Of a DNA stretch of 64,000 nt, positions 53,501 through 63,473 are shown in pieces. The stretch spans positions 248,001-312,000 of the forward strand of contig VTPC01008821.1 in the NCBI GenBank assembly GCA_011009095.1. Direction: 5' to 3'. The notes below the pieces were generated by a model. It had not been told where the DNA came from and made no database searches. It worked only from the letters and a program-made list of their open reading frames with translations. Origin of the DNA: Ignelater luminosus (lineage: Eukaryota; Arthropoda; Insecta; Coleoptera; Elateridae). Position 1 is the first letter of the stretch, and the number at the start of each line of letters is the position of its first letter. Made by a program: the position numbers and the translations under genes.

Positions 53501-56500
53501 CTAACTCTTGGTTTGATTTGGTACTAACCATCTTTCTGGATTTAAATTTTCTGACATTGTTTACAGCATCGCCAAAGATTGTCCACTGAATCTTTTATTC
53601 TCGAAAATAGGTTAACAAGATTACAAGTCTGTTCCCAAATGGTTCCAAAATGGGTCGTAATGGATTTAGACTTGACTTCTATCTTTTTTTTTTCATAACC
53701 ATAGATGTGGGATGTCTCGAAGAGTTTGCATTGAGTAACACCAAATTGGTTTTCTCATATAACGATCCTGTCTGTTAGACAATACAATATTGTCTTGGTT
53801 GCTTTAGTCTCTCGGTTTGTCTAGTCAATTGATATTTGTCCATCGGAGAAAGACAGCTGACGTGAAGTGCCAGCAACCACAATGCTATGCTAGATGTGTA
53901 AACCAACTGGCCAGATTGACTTTCCTCCAACCCTTCTGGATCTACCATACTTCTAATTTCAAAACTTGATTGAATATTTCATTAGATTAGTTAAACAATT
54001 GTTGGAATTAGTGTTAAAGCATTTATTGTATTTTTGGAACAATCCCGAGCGTATCTCTAACTACATTTGGATTTTTTTTCTGAAACAGAATAGCAGGGCA
54101 GCGTTTGTTTTTTGCTATTGAAACGATTTTCTTAGAATTCCGCTGTGAATTACTTACAGCCGTGGATCTGTCAGTAAAAAAGATCACAAAAATAAGACAT
54201 TATACATTTTAAAACCGAACGAAAATAGATTATGAGTAGTCGTCGGTACATATTTTATTCTAACCAGATGCATACAGCAGGTCTTGTATGCTTTCAAAAG
54301 CACATCTCCTTTAATACAACACATGACTTTTTATGGGTGATTACGCATGGATTACTTTTCTTCTTACCCAGTTTGTCAAGTGGTCACAGTACACTCGTCC
54401 TCTCTGTCTTGTTTAATCAGAATAATCTTTGGTTTTATTACGACTGGCTGCAAATTATTCTCTGGTAGAACAAAACGAAGAAAATCTTAAAATTATTATT
54501 TTTATTATTATTAGATTATTCTTTCGATTTGTCTCACTATTACAAACGGATGTAAGTAGGTGCTGGCTGCTGGAATTCCTGACGATTTACTTAATGAACC
54601 GTTGCCCTCTCTCTATTTTCAGTTTATACGCAGTGTGCGTTGGTCGACGTGGGTTAATTTTAAACATCCCGAATATTGGTGCAACAAGAAACATACGTCA
54701 CCCATGTGTACAATCACCCAGACTAAATTCTGTATTTCAAACATCAATTTATTGTTTTAAATAAATAAAAGTGGACCCTGAATACTTCCCTGCGGAACAT
54801 CTTGTTTAGTAAGTTTCAATTTTTTTTCGTTTGCAATAAACGAATGTTTTCTGTTTTTATTCCCTGCCTTGCAATCTTTAATGTATGTAAATGAAGGAAA
54901 TGAATGTTTTGTTGATAACAAATTCTGTACAATGATGTTTGTTCTTTTACAAGAAAAAAAAATGATTGGTCGACTATATCAGCGCTACGCGCAATAAAAT
55001 TTGAGTGATTGACTTGAAATGTCAACAAACTCAATCTCATTAATTATATCAGTATGTGTGTGTGCGTGAGTGTGTGTGTGTATTTGAAATTTATTTCATT
55101 TCTTAAGGAAATTTTTCAATGTCGGCGTCTCTTCTTCATCTCTCCATGATATGTGTGTATGCCTGCGCTAACTTAAGCGTAAATTTTTTCAATTTCCTAT
55201 TTTTCATAAAACATTAAACCTCTTGACGTTCATATAAATAATATTTATGTTTTAATTTTAACGTTTTCAATTTTTCTTCTCGTCTTCAAGTCGTAGTAAT
55301 GCGGACGCATAACTTCTCATGTAAATCGAGCGTTATTTTTAAACGCTTTAACCCGTATATTTTATGACTTCTTTTATTTTTGCATTCCATATATTTGTCT
55401 GCTCGTAATTATTGCACGCGTAACGAAATTTACTGATATCGGAATCGCTGAAACATTTAAATCTTTGAAATAAAAAGAAAAAATAAATGCAATACTACTG
55501 TTTCGCTTAATAGGTCAGATTTATATGTGGCAACGTATTATAGATTTTTCCAAATAGCAAAATCTATTTGGAAGTACTTACTAGATAGATAGCATAGATT
55601 ACCTAGGACAGCAATCATTCAAATTGAAGACAAATCATACAATATTAAGGAGGTACCTTTGGCACCAAGAACCACATAATTGGAAAATTTGGCCTTGCTT
55701 TTCTCCAAATCAAATTAGATTAGTTCTATCAAGCTTGGACTTACCTTTAGATGTTACAGCCACAAAAGAAATAATTAACGAAGCCATTTGTTTTGTTTTC
55801 AGGCTTGGGTTTGTCTCCTGAGTACCTGAGTGCACGTGGCCTAACCGAGTTGCACCCAAACTCAACCTTGGCCAGCAGTGATTTTCCATTTAGTCTAGAT
55901 GGTAAGACAAATCAAACAAAAATACTATTCAGCCACCATTAAAAAGTTACTTTTTCTAGGGTCTCGTTTAAGCAGCCCTCGTCCAGGCAGTTTAAGGCAG
56001 TCCCGTAAAAGAGCCCTCTCCTCATCTCCATATTCAGATTCCTTCGACATCAATTCCATGATTCGTTTTTCGCCAAATTCCTTAGCTTCTATAGTAAATG
56101 GATCGAGATCGTCCAGCGCTAGTGGATCATATGGACATCTATCCGCTGGCGCTATCAGTCCTGCACTCAGTGCGGTACATCCTAGCATGCATTTACAACA
56201 ATTACAAGCACATTTAATTAGAAGCGCGGGTTCGCTACTACCTCTGCCTCCAGCTCCAGCACCTCCACATCCCATGTACTCTCTTCCACATCATCCACTT
56301 CATACTTCAACTGGTCAAAATATTCCTAAGACTGATGTAAGTTCTATTTCAAAAATTCTTTTCAGATCTAAATCATTTACATTTGCAGATTTTAAATGAT
56401 ACTAGAAAAAAACCAGAGACCACGAATTTAATATCATTAGATACAGATTCAAATAGAAATAAGGCTCGTGTTAAAAAGGAATCAACAAATTTAACCGGTC

Positions 56501-59500
56501 AACATTGCGTTACATCATCAGAAACACAAGGTGACCAAGCAGATCTCAAAGATGAACCGGGAGACTTCATTGAGACAAACTGCCATTGGAAAGATTGCGC
56601 TACAGAGTTTCCTACACAAGATGATCTTGTCAAGGTACTTACAACAAAAGATTGAAAATTCAATTTTGTATTAATCTAATCTCATTGAAAACTTCAGCAT
56701 ATCAATAATGATCACATACACGCAAACAAGAAGTCCTTTGTTTGTCGATGGGAAGGTTGTTCAAGAGCAGAAAAACCATTTAAGGCACAATATATGTTGG
56801 TCGTACATATGCGAAGACATACCGGTGAAAAACCTCATAAATGCACCGTAAGTAATTTTTATTCTTATTATCATCGATTCTAAGTATCTTTTTATTTTGA
56901 AAATTGCAGTTTGAAGGCTGCTATAAAGCATATTCAAGATTAGAAAATTTAAAGACCCATTTAAGATCTCACACAGGAGAAAAGCCATACACTTGTGAAT
57001 ATCCAGGTTGCTCCAAAGCATTTAGCAACGCATCAGATAGAGCAAAACATCAAAATAGGACTCATAGTAGTGAGGTATGCTATTTCATTAAATCGAATTA
57101 ATTTTACTAATGTAATACTAATATTTGCCTTGGTCTATTTAGAAACCATACGTTTGTAAAGCACCCGGTTGTACTAAACGCTATACAGACCCTAGTTCGT
57201 TACGAAAACACGTCAAGACTGTTCATGGTGCTGAATTTTATGCCAATAAGAAGCATAAAGGTATTGATGGACCAAATGAAGATGGATCTGCTGGTATTGA
57301 TTCAAGTCCACGCAGTGAAGATATGCAAAGTCATAAAACTACCAGTCTGAGCAGTCCTAGCATTAAATCTGAAGTATATAAAGTTTTTTCTCTTTATTCT
57401 TGAATGAATCTAATTATTTTCTTTTTATAGTCTGATGTTAATTCGCCTGGACAACAACAAGGATCTCCTTTGGGTGCAACCCAGTTAGCCGGAGGCTGTC
57501 ACGATGATATCTCAGGTGAAGCAACTTCAGCTGTGCAAAGAAATGGACCTCTTGATGACCCAGCTTGGCCATATGATACTGAAGACTTAGAGGTAAGTAT
57601 TCATTGTCATCTAAAAACATAAAATGTACAATGATCCATTTGTTCGATGTTCTTATGGAATGGAAAGGGTGAAGTCTAATTTACGTGATCATCAGTTATG
57701 CTACATTCACGTATGGAAAAACGTCAAAATATTACAGCTTAAAAAGCATCATATCAGGACGTGAAAAAGACGTTTTTCAATTGCAAACTAGACGTCTTTC
57801 TGACGTCAAACTGGTAGATGTACTTTTGATAACTAATACACATCATATACATTACAGTTAATCATATGAAGAATACGGAATATAAATGACGTTCTTATGA
57901 CGTCAGTTATTCGGATTTGTTGTTGGCGACGAAACATGTCCAATTAATCACGTAAATTTAACCTTACTCTGCCCGGCGGCAGTACATTATTGATATCATG
58001 CGTTCACGCTTTAAAATGATAAACTAATAGACAATACATTCATTTCAGATTGAAGACTTACCAGAAGTACTTAGAGCAATGGTGGGTATAGGAACAGATC
58101 GAGCCAGTGTGACAGTAGGCGGACCCGCAATGAACCGAAACAGGATCAAATTACGTCTTCAAAATAAATCTGCAGCCACCTTACCTTCTTTAACATCAGT
58201 ACAACGTAAAAATATTGGCCTAACCGATTTAAATCGTAGAATCACCGATTTGAAAGTAGAAGGAGGAACGACACAAAATCAAAATAAAACGCAGCTGACT
58301 GACTTGCAACAAAGATTACAACCACCGGGTAATACTCAAGGTCAAATTAGAAGAGATAGTAATTCTACTGTTAGCTCATATTATGGAAGTATGCGCAGTG
58401 CCGATATGAGTAGGAAAAGTAGTCTTGCATCACAAGTAAGTTTCCATTGTAAAAGAATGGAAAGAAGAAATTAATACTGATAATTTTTGTATTTTAGGCA
58501 TCCAGTATGCGACCAGGTATGGGATCAAGTTCGTTTTATGATCCAATTTCAGTGGGTAGTTCTAGAAGATCTAGCCAGTTATCAACCGCCACAACAGGTG
58601 GTGTTGGCGTACCTCCTCCACCTCCTTCACAATTACTTGCTGGACAATTACAGCGACTGCAAGCAACAAACAATTCTAGTAATTTAGTCTTACAGGTTAG
58701 TATCTTTCTTTAATCTGTGAAGTCTTCATATCTATACTCATTTTTTGTTTCAGACACAGAATATATCTCTACAACAAACTGCACTTCAACAAACATGGTT
58801 AACCAACAAACTTCCTGAAAATACCTCTTCAACTTCAAATACCACCAACAGTGCTGACACCCGTCGTATGTCAGAACCATGCCATACTCAAACAGATAGA
58901 AAAAGTCCACCGCCTCGTCCAGCTTCCGTTACCTTATCACCTCTTAAAGGGCCTGTTAACTCTACAGAGCTTCATCCAAATCAAGCTGTAGTTCTTGATG
59001 AGGTTGGAGAAGGTGAAATGGTAGAAAACAAATTAGTGATTCCAGATGAAATGGTACACTATTTAAATCAAGTGGCTGATACTCAAACATCTGATTTTAA
59101 TTCAATACCATGGCAAGAAGCATCACAACCTCCAACTGCGCAAAAGCCTGTACCAAGTCCCAATCAAATAGTGAATCAAATTATACCTTCTCCTTCCTCA
59201 AACTTTAATCATATCAACAGTAATGTCATGTCTCCTGCTGGAGCAAATTCTGTAAATCTGAATCAAATGATGCCTTCACCAGTACAAAATGTTAATCAGA
59301 TGATGCCTTCACCAGTACAAAATGTCAATCAAATGATGCCTTCACCTGCACAAAATATGAATCAAATGTTGCCTTCTCCAGCATCAAATGTTGGTCAGAT
59401 AATGCCCTCACCATCAGCTAATTTTGCAACCGTCCAAAATCCCCTAGTGTCACCTGTTCCAAGCATTAATCACATGATGCCTTCACCAGCTGGTAATGGT

Positions 59501-60745
59501 ATGAACCAGATGGTGCCTTCTCCAGCTGGCAGTAATATGAATCGAATGATGATGTCTCCAGCTGCAAGTAATATGAATCAAATGGTGCCTTCTCCATCTG
59601 CTAATTCATTGAACCAAATGGTACCTTCACCATCAGCAAATATGAGTCACATGATTCAATCTCCAATGCCAGTGAGGTGTCATCCACAAATGATGTCACC
59701 AAGTTTGACACCTATGCAACCACTACCAAGTCCAACTCCTCAAGTAATGCAAACTCAGAATTGCAACGTGATGCCTCAAATGATGGGTCCACAAATGGTT
59801 CAAACAAATCAACCTCTACAAAACCATTGCTACAACAGACAACCACATACTGTGTGTTATATGCAACATGGAGCAACAACTTGGGAAAGCAATGGACAGA
59901 TGTTGCAAAATCGCATGTGCCAAAATCAATCCCAAATGTCAGTACAAACAAATCATAATATGTGCCATACAGGAAACATTAGTTATAATAATCGCTGCAG
60001 AACACCACAGATGCAAAATAATGGTTATATGCCCATACCTAACCATTGTGGTAATCATATCTATTCAAATATGTGTAACAATACAAATGGTTGTCAGCAG
60101 CCAAAATATATGAATGGTTATGTTTGCAACAATGGAACTTATTCTAACAATTATGGTTGTGTACCAAATATTAACGAACCAATGGTATCACCTGCAATTG
60201 CAACTCCTGCACCTTCTGATATGGTTAATCAACCACAACAAGCCCAAATGGTAAGACCATGCTCACATATTGATCAGAACTGTTATGGACATCCTTATAA
60301 CAATCAGTGTGTACCAAACAATGATAATCATTTATATCAATCGTGTTCATGTGCCAATTGTAGTAATAAGAACAAAGTAAATATTTATAATGATCCTTCA
60401 AATAAATGCTATCATCAGTGCTCAAATAATGAAATACAATGTAAAGACATAACGCAATCACAAATGTCACCAAATATTAATAACCAGACGAACATCAATC
60501 AAACAAATGCCAGCCGTACAACAACACTACAGCCACTTGGTATGCGTCAGGATGCATACCAAAGGACTTTAGAATATGTACAGAACTGCCAATCTTGGGT
60601 AAGCAATGCTGATACCGTTAGTAGTAGTACGCATCCAAAAGAAAAAAATGTTGATGCACCTACATCTAATATGGTTGTTAATGATATGTCATCATCATTA
60701 AGTTCATTATTAGAAGAAAATCGCTATTTACAAATGATTCAATAG
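44400..60745 (+). CDS. ci: Cubitus interruptus (Ci), GLI-family zinc-finger transcription factor
   Basis: Ci is the nuclear effector of Hedgehog signalling, made full-length as an activator or cut to a repressor after PKA/GSK3/CK1 phosphorylation. The coding exons I place are 44400-44524, 55803-55901, 55960-56336, 56389-56634, 56698-56847, 56910-57074, 57143-57373, 57431-57592, 58049-58435, 58498-58695 and 58754-60745. All have GT-AG borders and consistent phase. They give 1376 residues to the TAG, close to the length of fly Ci. In this numbering the SUFU motif SYGHL is at 131-135, five C2H2 fingers at 265-415, PKA-type sites at RRDS 619, RKSS 640 and RRSS 670, and the conserved end [13 protein letters not shown] at the C-terminus. 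The N-terminus is incomplete: the 44400 exon needs two bases from an exon not found. Identity is certain. The missing start is the main uncertainty. Confidence 0.97.
44525..46399. repeat. Intron start with two diverged tandem arrays
   Basis: At 44680-45250 a unit of about 222 bp (ACATCg/aa-CCAAAG, then 'aataatcc.ctt..aa.ggg') repeats from about 44682, 44905 and 45127. At 45520-45940 a second unit ('gaactgagatcttc'/'gaa.ag.aaaggaattt.gaatagtaa') repeats two to three times about 190 bp apart. Confidence 0.65.
46400..48110 (+). mobile_element. piggyBac-like element relic
   Basis: A decayed piggyBac-type transposase is flanked by TTAA at 46400-46403 and 48107-48110. The left end, TCCATTAATGCCCGACGTAC after TTAA, looks like piggyBac-family ends. 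The right end is only weakly similar in inverted orientation, so the exact borders are inferred. Confidence 0.55.
46621..47780 (+). pseudogene. piggyBac-like transposase remnant
   Basis: An intact 94-codon piece (46621-46905) ends in [20 protein letters not shown], the conserved piggyBac N-terminal stretch. Downstream, in other frames, come [17 protein letters not shown] (about 46957-47010, first catalytic Asp), [13 protein letters not shown] (about 47150, second Asp), VGTVRSDRI, and WFDQMRSF (about 47484, third Asp region). A shortened Cys-containing tail (RRCGKC) lies near 47680. Several frameshifts, stops and missing blocks separate these pieces, so the gene is dead. The order and spacing match the family. 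Confidence 0.85.
48111..49780. other. AT-rich intronic DNA
   Basis: No exon or element recognised. Confidence 0.45.
49723..50427 (-). pseudogene. Mariner transposase, C-terminal third missing
   Basis: The start is the ATG at 50427 ([18 protein letters not shown]). The N-terminal helix-turn-helix half, the ARWVSRLLT linker and the first catalytic Asp ([12 protein letters not shown]) are uninterrupted through [21 protein letters not shown]. At that point the reading runs into unrelated sequence (ending ...RRDRVKPN, stop 49723-49725). The second and third catalytic Asp residues are gone, so it cannot transpose. The open DNA-binding half of about 220 residues has no stop or shift. Confidence 0.93.
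49781..50598 (-). mobile_element. Half mariner, truncated at its 3' side
   Basis: The 5' end is intact: on the minus strand CGAGGGTGGTCTGAAAAGTT begins at 50598, next to TA at 50599-50600. Homology stops near 49780 in the middle of the transposase, and no right-hand inverted repeat follows. It is a third mariner lineage, distinct in its ends and sequence from the other two. Confidence 0.9.
50880..51075 (-). pseudogene. Non-LTR retrotransposon RNase H fragment
   Basis: Read on the minus strand from about 51065, the sequence gives [15 protein letters not shown], the diagnostic last motif of retroelement RNase H (GHxGxxGNExADxLA). A stop codon and then a weakly retroelement-like stretch ([12 protein letters not shown]) follow. 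No reverse transcriptase domain could be read nearby. This is a small, decayed, 3'-end-type scrap. Confidence 0.6.
51080..54200. other. AT-rich intronic DNA, possibly old retroelement
   Basis: No exon recognised. Parts may belong to the same decayed retroelement as the RNase H scrap, but no other domain is readable. A poly-C run (50713-50720) with GGGGCCCCC nearby is compositionally odd. Confidence 0.3.
54200..55802. other. AT-rich intronic DNA before ci exon 55803
   Basis: No exon recognised. The open frames at 54232-54764 overlap each other and lack domains. A TG microsatellite is at about 55052-55082. Confidence 0.45.
55803..56336 (+). CDS. ci: ci exons with the N-terminal repressor/SUFU region
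   Basis: Two exons (55803-55901 and 55960-56336) with a 58-bp intron. The first gives [18 protein letters not shown], matching the fly region before FHFSVDG. The second gives [20 protein letters not shown], nearly identical in all insect Ci proteins, then [20 protein letters not shown] and SYGHLSAG, the SUFU-binding motif. A Pro/His-rich stretch follows. Donor GTAAGA at 55902 and GTAAGT at 56337. Confidence 0.97.
56389..57373 (+). CDS. ci: ci zinc-finger exons (five C2H2 fingers)
   Basis: Four exons (56389-56634, 56698-56847, 56910-57074, 57143-57373) are all joined in phase 0. An acidic [14 protein letters not shown] lead-in begins finger 1, which is split by the intron after DDLVK. Finger 2 is [10 protein letters not shown]...HMRRH, finger 3 [20 protein letters not shown], finger 4 [20 protein letters not shown], and finger 5 [20 protein letters not shown]. 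Fingers 4 and 5 make the base contacts with GACCACCCA in GLI proteins, and their contact residues appear unchanged. A Lys-rich nuclear-localisation-like segment (NKKHKG) follows. Confidence 0.98.
57431..58695 (+). CDS. ci: ci exons with the phosphorylation/degron region
   Basis: Exons 57431-57592, 58049-58435 and 58498-58695. They include the acidic [20 protein letters not shown] stretch, which matches fly DVADLPIVLRAMV. They also include the PKA-type cluster [25 protein letters not shown] and SSRRSSQLS. In fly Ci these sites prime GSK3/CK1 phosphorylation and Slimb-dependent processing. [15 protein letters not shown] is the block shared with all GLI proteins. The 456-bp intron between the first two is eight times longer than its neighbours and holds an inverted-repeat-bounded insert. 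Confidence 0.97.
57678..57958. mobile_element. MITE-like insert in a ci intron
   Basis: AATTTACGTGAT (57678-57689) and its exact complement (57947-57958) bound a 281-bp segment rich in ACGTC motifs, including two perfect TGACGTCA palindromes (near 57812 and 57898). It accounts for most of the extra length of this intron. No clear target-site duplication was found, so the transposon origin is inferred. Confidence 0.4.
58754..60745 (+). CDS. ci: ci last coding exon (activation domain, repeats, C-terminus)
   Basis: The acceptor tttgtttcag ends at 58753 and the stop is TAG at 60743-60745, giving 663 residues. In order: a Gln/Thr-rich start, [15 protein letters not shown], and the conserved [14 protein letters not shown] run of about 15 imperfect NQMMPSP-type repeats covers residues about 845-1041. 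A Cys/Asn/Gln-rich stretch has 20 cysteines (about 1050-1285). The conserved [13 protein letters not shown] and [15 protein letters not shown] blocks and the end [20 protein letters not shown] follow. The two conserved ends leave no doubt about identity. The middle is unlike fly Ci. Confidence 0.97.
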   Translation, partial: TQNISLQQTALQQTWLTNKLPENTSSTSNTTNSADTRRMSEPCHTQTDRKSPPPRPASVTLSPLKGPVNSTELHPNQAVVLDEVGEGEMVENKLVIPDEMVHYLNQVADTQTSDFNSIPWQEASQPPTAQKPVPSPNQIVNQIIPSPSSNFNHINSNVMSPAGANSVNLNQMMPSPVQNVNQMMPSPVQNVNQMMPSPAQNMNQMLPSPASNVGQIMPSPSANFATVQNPLVSPVPSINHMMPSPAGNGMNQMVPSPAGSNMNRMMMSPAASNMNQMVPSPSANSLNQMVPSPSANMSHMIQSPMPVRCHPQMMSPSLTPMQPLPSPTPQVMQTQNCNVMPQMMGPQMVQTNQPLQNHCYNRQPHTVCYMQHGATTWESNGQMLQNRMCQNQSQMSVQTNHNMCHTGNISYNNRCRTPQMQNNGYMPIPNHCGNHIYSNMCNNTNGCQQPKYMNGYVCNNGTYSNNYGCVPNINEPMVSPAIATPAPSDMVNQPQQAQMVRPCSHIDQNCYGHPYNNQCVPNNDNHLYQSCSCANCSNKNKVNIYNDPSNKCYHQCSNNEIQCKDITQSQMSPNINNQTNINQTNASRTTTLQPLGMRQDAYQRTLEYVQNCQSWVSNADTVSSSTHPKEKNVDAPTSNMVVNDMSSSLSSLLEENRYLQMIQ

Positions 60746-62190
60746 GCAGTCTTATTTTTTTCTTTTGTTTACAAATTGTATATTGTGATATAATATAAAA
60801 TTATTATTGTTAGACCTCTTAGCAATTTTTTTGACATTATGTAATAAGGTTGTAAAGGCTTTGTATAAATTTCTCGAAGTAGTTGTAAATCTTAGTTGTA
60901 TTATTTATGTAATAATTGTAATAGAGCTTACGATCTCGTCAATTCAAATGTGGCCCATAACTGCCATTGTAGTAAGGTGTTCTAGGTTTTTCTCTTACGA
61001 CTTTATTTAATTTTACATAAAAATTCAAAACTTGTATTGGTAATTAATAAACGGAGATTAATTTTGTCTCTTCAACAATGAAACTTGTGTGAGTATTGTG
61101 TAATGTATCATTCTTACTGTTTGGTCTTATCTGCATGGGTTAACAGTGTTGGGCATAGATACTCTAGTATTGTATCTAGATATAAATACTAGTATTTTAA
61201 CAATTCTTTATCTAGATAAAAGTAATAGATAAATCAACATCATAGTATCTAGATACCAGCCCAAGTAGATAAATAGATGCACAAGGCAACATATTAGAAA
61301 AGTTTTCAATTTTTGAAGATCACTTTGATTTTGTTTTCTAAAGTAATTGAACCACTCAACAGTTTTTGACTGGGGCATAACTTACATTTTATTTAATCTT
61401 ATCTCCACTGGCCATCTTGATTATTTTGAAAAATTACTGTGAAAGATTACGGTTACTGAATGTTGTACAGTTACAGAAACTCTTTTTTTAAATTCATTCT
61501 ATTAGCACAAAGGACTTCATTCAGACCCTACATAATGGTATTAATTGTAATGCTAATGATTGTAGTAACGAAAATGCAAAGCAGTGTTTAAGCCTGCCTC
61601 AGGGCAGCAGCAATGCTGGAAATACTTTAAAAATAAAATCAATTCAGAGAGAATCGTATTTAAAAGTATAATAGTATCTGAAAAAGTATCTTTAACTGTT
61701 CCATGAAAGACTGATATCTAGATACAGAAAATAGATATTTAAATTATTTGGTATCTGAATATTGAGTAAGATACTCTTTATTTAGATACTGCCAAACACT
61801 GTGGGTTAACCATAACCCTATTCAATAGTCATACACCTCATGCTATTAGTAAATTAAGCTTTATCGTTATTGTATTTATTATAGACTGGCCGTGAATTCT
61901 AAAAAAATTAAAAATAACACAACTTCATTTTTCACTTTTGGTACTCAAATTTTAGGTTATGTTGCAAGTAAAAGGAGAATGTGCCTTAATAATTATTGTG
62001 TAAGCTTGAATAAAGTTGCATTTTAATTTATAAATAATAAGTATTTGTTAATATCATTTAGAACACCTTAAACATAAGACAATAATATTTTAAGGTATTT
62101 TAAGACGTTGTAAATATAATTAGTTGTAGAAAAATATATTTTGTATGAGCTATTGAAAGTTATTTAATAAATTGAGTCAGTGCTTTGAAG
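60746..62190 (+). other. ci: ci 3' UTR region with several poly(A) signals
   Basis: AATAAA hexamers on the + strand lie at 61046-61051, 62008-62013 and 62166-62171. If the first is used, the UTR is about 330 bp and the hAT MITE lies outside. If either later one is used, the MITE is part of the UTR. No coding frame is convincing here. Confidence 0.5.
61144..61801. mobile_element. hAT-type MITE (658 bp)
   Basis: The left end CAGTGTTGGGCA and right end TGCCAAACACTG are hAT-type inverted termini with one mismatch. A perfect 8-bp target-site duplication TGGGTTAA flanks them (61136-61143 and 61802-61809), as expected for hAT. The interior has no coding potential and is full of TATCTAGATA-type subterminal motifs near both ends. 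Confidence 0.93.
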
Positions 62191-62233
62191 ATCAACTGCT
62201 TACATTTTTATTTCAAATTTTTAATAATATTAA

Positions 62234-62850
62234 GAGTCGTTTGACACGGTAATATATTTAAAATAAAAAGATATATTGTAAATCTTACCACAAGGAACTT
62301 GCTAGAAAAATAATATCAAAATTAATGTGAAAACTGTATCCTGCATGATATGGTTATAGATTTAATTTCAAAAATGAGTCAATTTCTGTTGGTGCGCTTG
62401 CGTTTTCTCGTATTGCCATTACCAAAATGACTTGAATGTTTGAATTTCGCGGGTACAGTGTGTTTATAGTGGTTTGCGGTTCTAACCTAAAAATTTCGTA
62501 AGTTGTTATTCGGTATAGTGGTGAAATTCGAGTTATTCGAAATTTCGAACTCCTGAGACCTTAAAAATAAATATAAACAATATCAATCGATATTGTACTG
62601 GAGCTGGTGTTGCTACAATAACATTAATATTAGCAAATTTAAAGTATTTAGCGTAGTTTGTAGAAATTCGCATTCTGCGCAGATATTGACGCATTTTTAA
62701 CACATAAATGGAAAGATTTCTAAATATTCTCAATTTTTGCTTCAAAATTTAAATCAATTTTTACAAACCTGTATGACATGCGTTTAAATTTTCTTAAATT
62801 AAATTTACATTGAAATATTGTACAAAAAATATTACCGTGTCAAACGGCTC
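62234..62850. repeat. Segment bounded by 22-bp inverted repeats
   Basis: 62234-62255 (GAGTCGTTTGACACGGTAAT..) is the complement of 62829-62850 with one mismatch. The 617-bp interval has a GC-richer patch at 62380-62480 and a hairpin CAATATC/GATATTG near 62578-62596. No target-site duplication is clear. It looks like a non-autonomous transposon, though it overlaps the likely promoter area of the next gene. Confidence 0.55.
62374..62430 (+). other. Short 18-codon open frame upstream of the next gene
   Basis: ATG at 62374, stop TGA at 62428. The peptide MSQFLLVRLRFLVLPLPK is hydrophobic and basic. A donor GTAAGT follows at about 62500 and a good acceptor (ttaatttcag) ends at 63240, so this could be an upstream open frame in a first exon. 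It may be chance. Confidence 0.2.
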
Positions 62851-63240
62851 GAAGAGTATTCCATTATCACATATGGGACAAATGTATAATGAGGTCTTAA
62901 ATGTCTAGAAGAATTAAAGGAAATCGATTTTGCATCTTGTAAAATGTTAGAGCTCTAAATGCTTTTCGTTGTGGCTTGTAAACTCCATTTTACTTTAAGA
63001 CGATGCATCATATGAAAAAAAACATAAGAACACTTGTCTTTAGATTATCTGTGGATTTCAAAATTAAGTCACCAAAGAATGCCAAACCATGTGAAGAATT
63101 TGATTTTGATATCTCACAGCAATTAAGAAAACAGAAAAACTTAAATGAAGCTTTCATACACCCTGTATCTTTAAGATTAGCCCCAATTTTAACTTAAGAA
63201 CTTAACTTAAGAATTTACCGTATCAATACTTTAATTTCAG

Positions 63241-63473
63241 AGACACCTACATATTATTAGTTTTGATCATTTGCCAAAGATGGCACTGCATTATTAAAAA
63301 TTTGACATTAAAATTACATTTAAAATAAATTATTGATAACAAATTATCAGTGAAAGAAAACCTTTCGGAAGTTACACAAACAGAGTTCATTTCTTATCAC
63401 AAAAATATATACAAGTGTAGATTTGGTCTTAAAAATAGGTATAATATAACGCACATTTTTATTAAGTAGAAAA
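63241..63473 (+). other. Probable 5' UTR part of the small membrane-protein gene
   Basis: A strong acceptor TTTAATTTCAG ends at 63240. The sequence from there to the ATG at 63474 is AT-rich and non-coding. The matching donor may be GTAAGT near 62500. This exon border is inferred. Confidence 0.35.

Noticed and set aside
55899-56399. Continuous 166-codon open frame as a single exon
   Set aside because: It reads through a 58-bp intron upstream and a 52-bp intron downstream. The conserved Ci sequence begins at 55960 and ends at the GTAAGT at 56337.
59677-60113. Open frames overlapping the last ci exon in other frames and on the minus strand
   Set aside because: They are shadows of the CAA/AAT/ATG-rich ci coding sequence and lack any independent domain.
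63003-63197. 64-codon open frame upstream of the small membrane-protein gene
   Set aside because: It lies in what looks like the intron between the candidate donor near 62500 and the acceptor at 63240, and shows no recognisable domain. A stop closely precedes its ATG. Not excluded outright.
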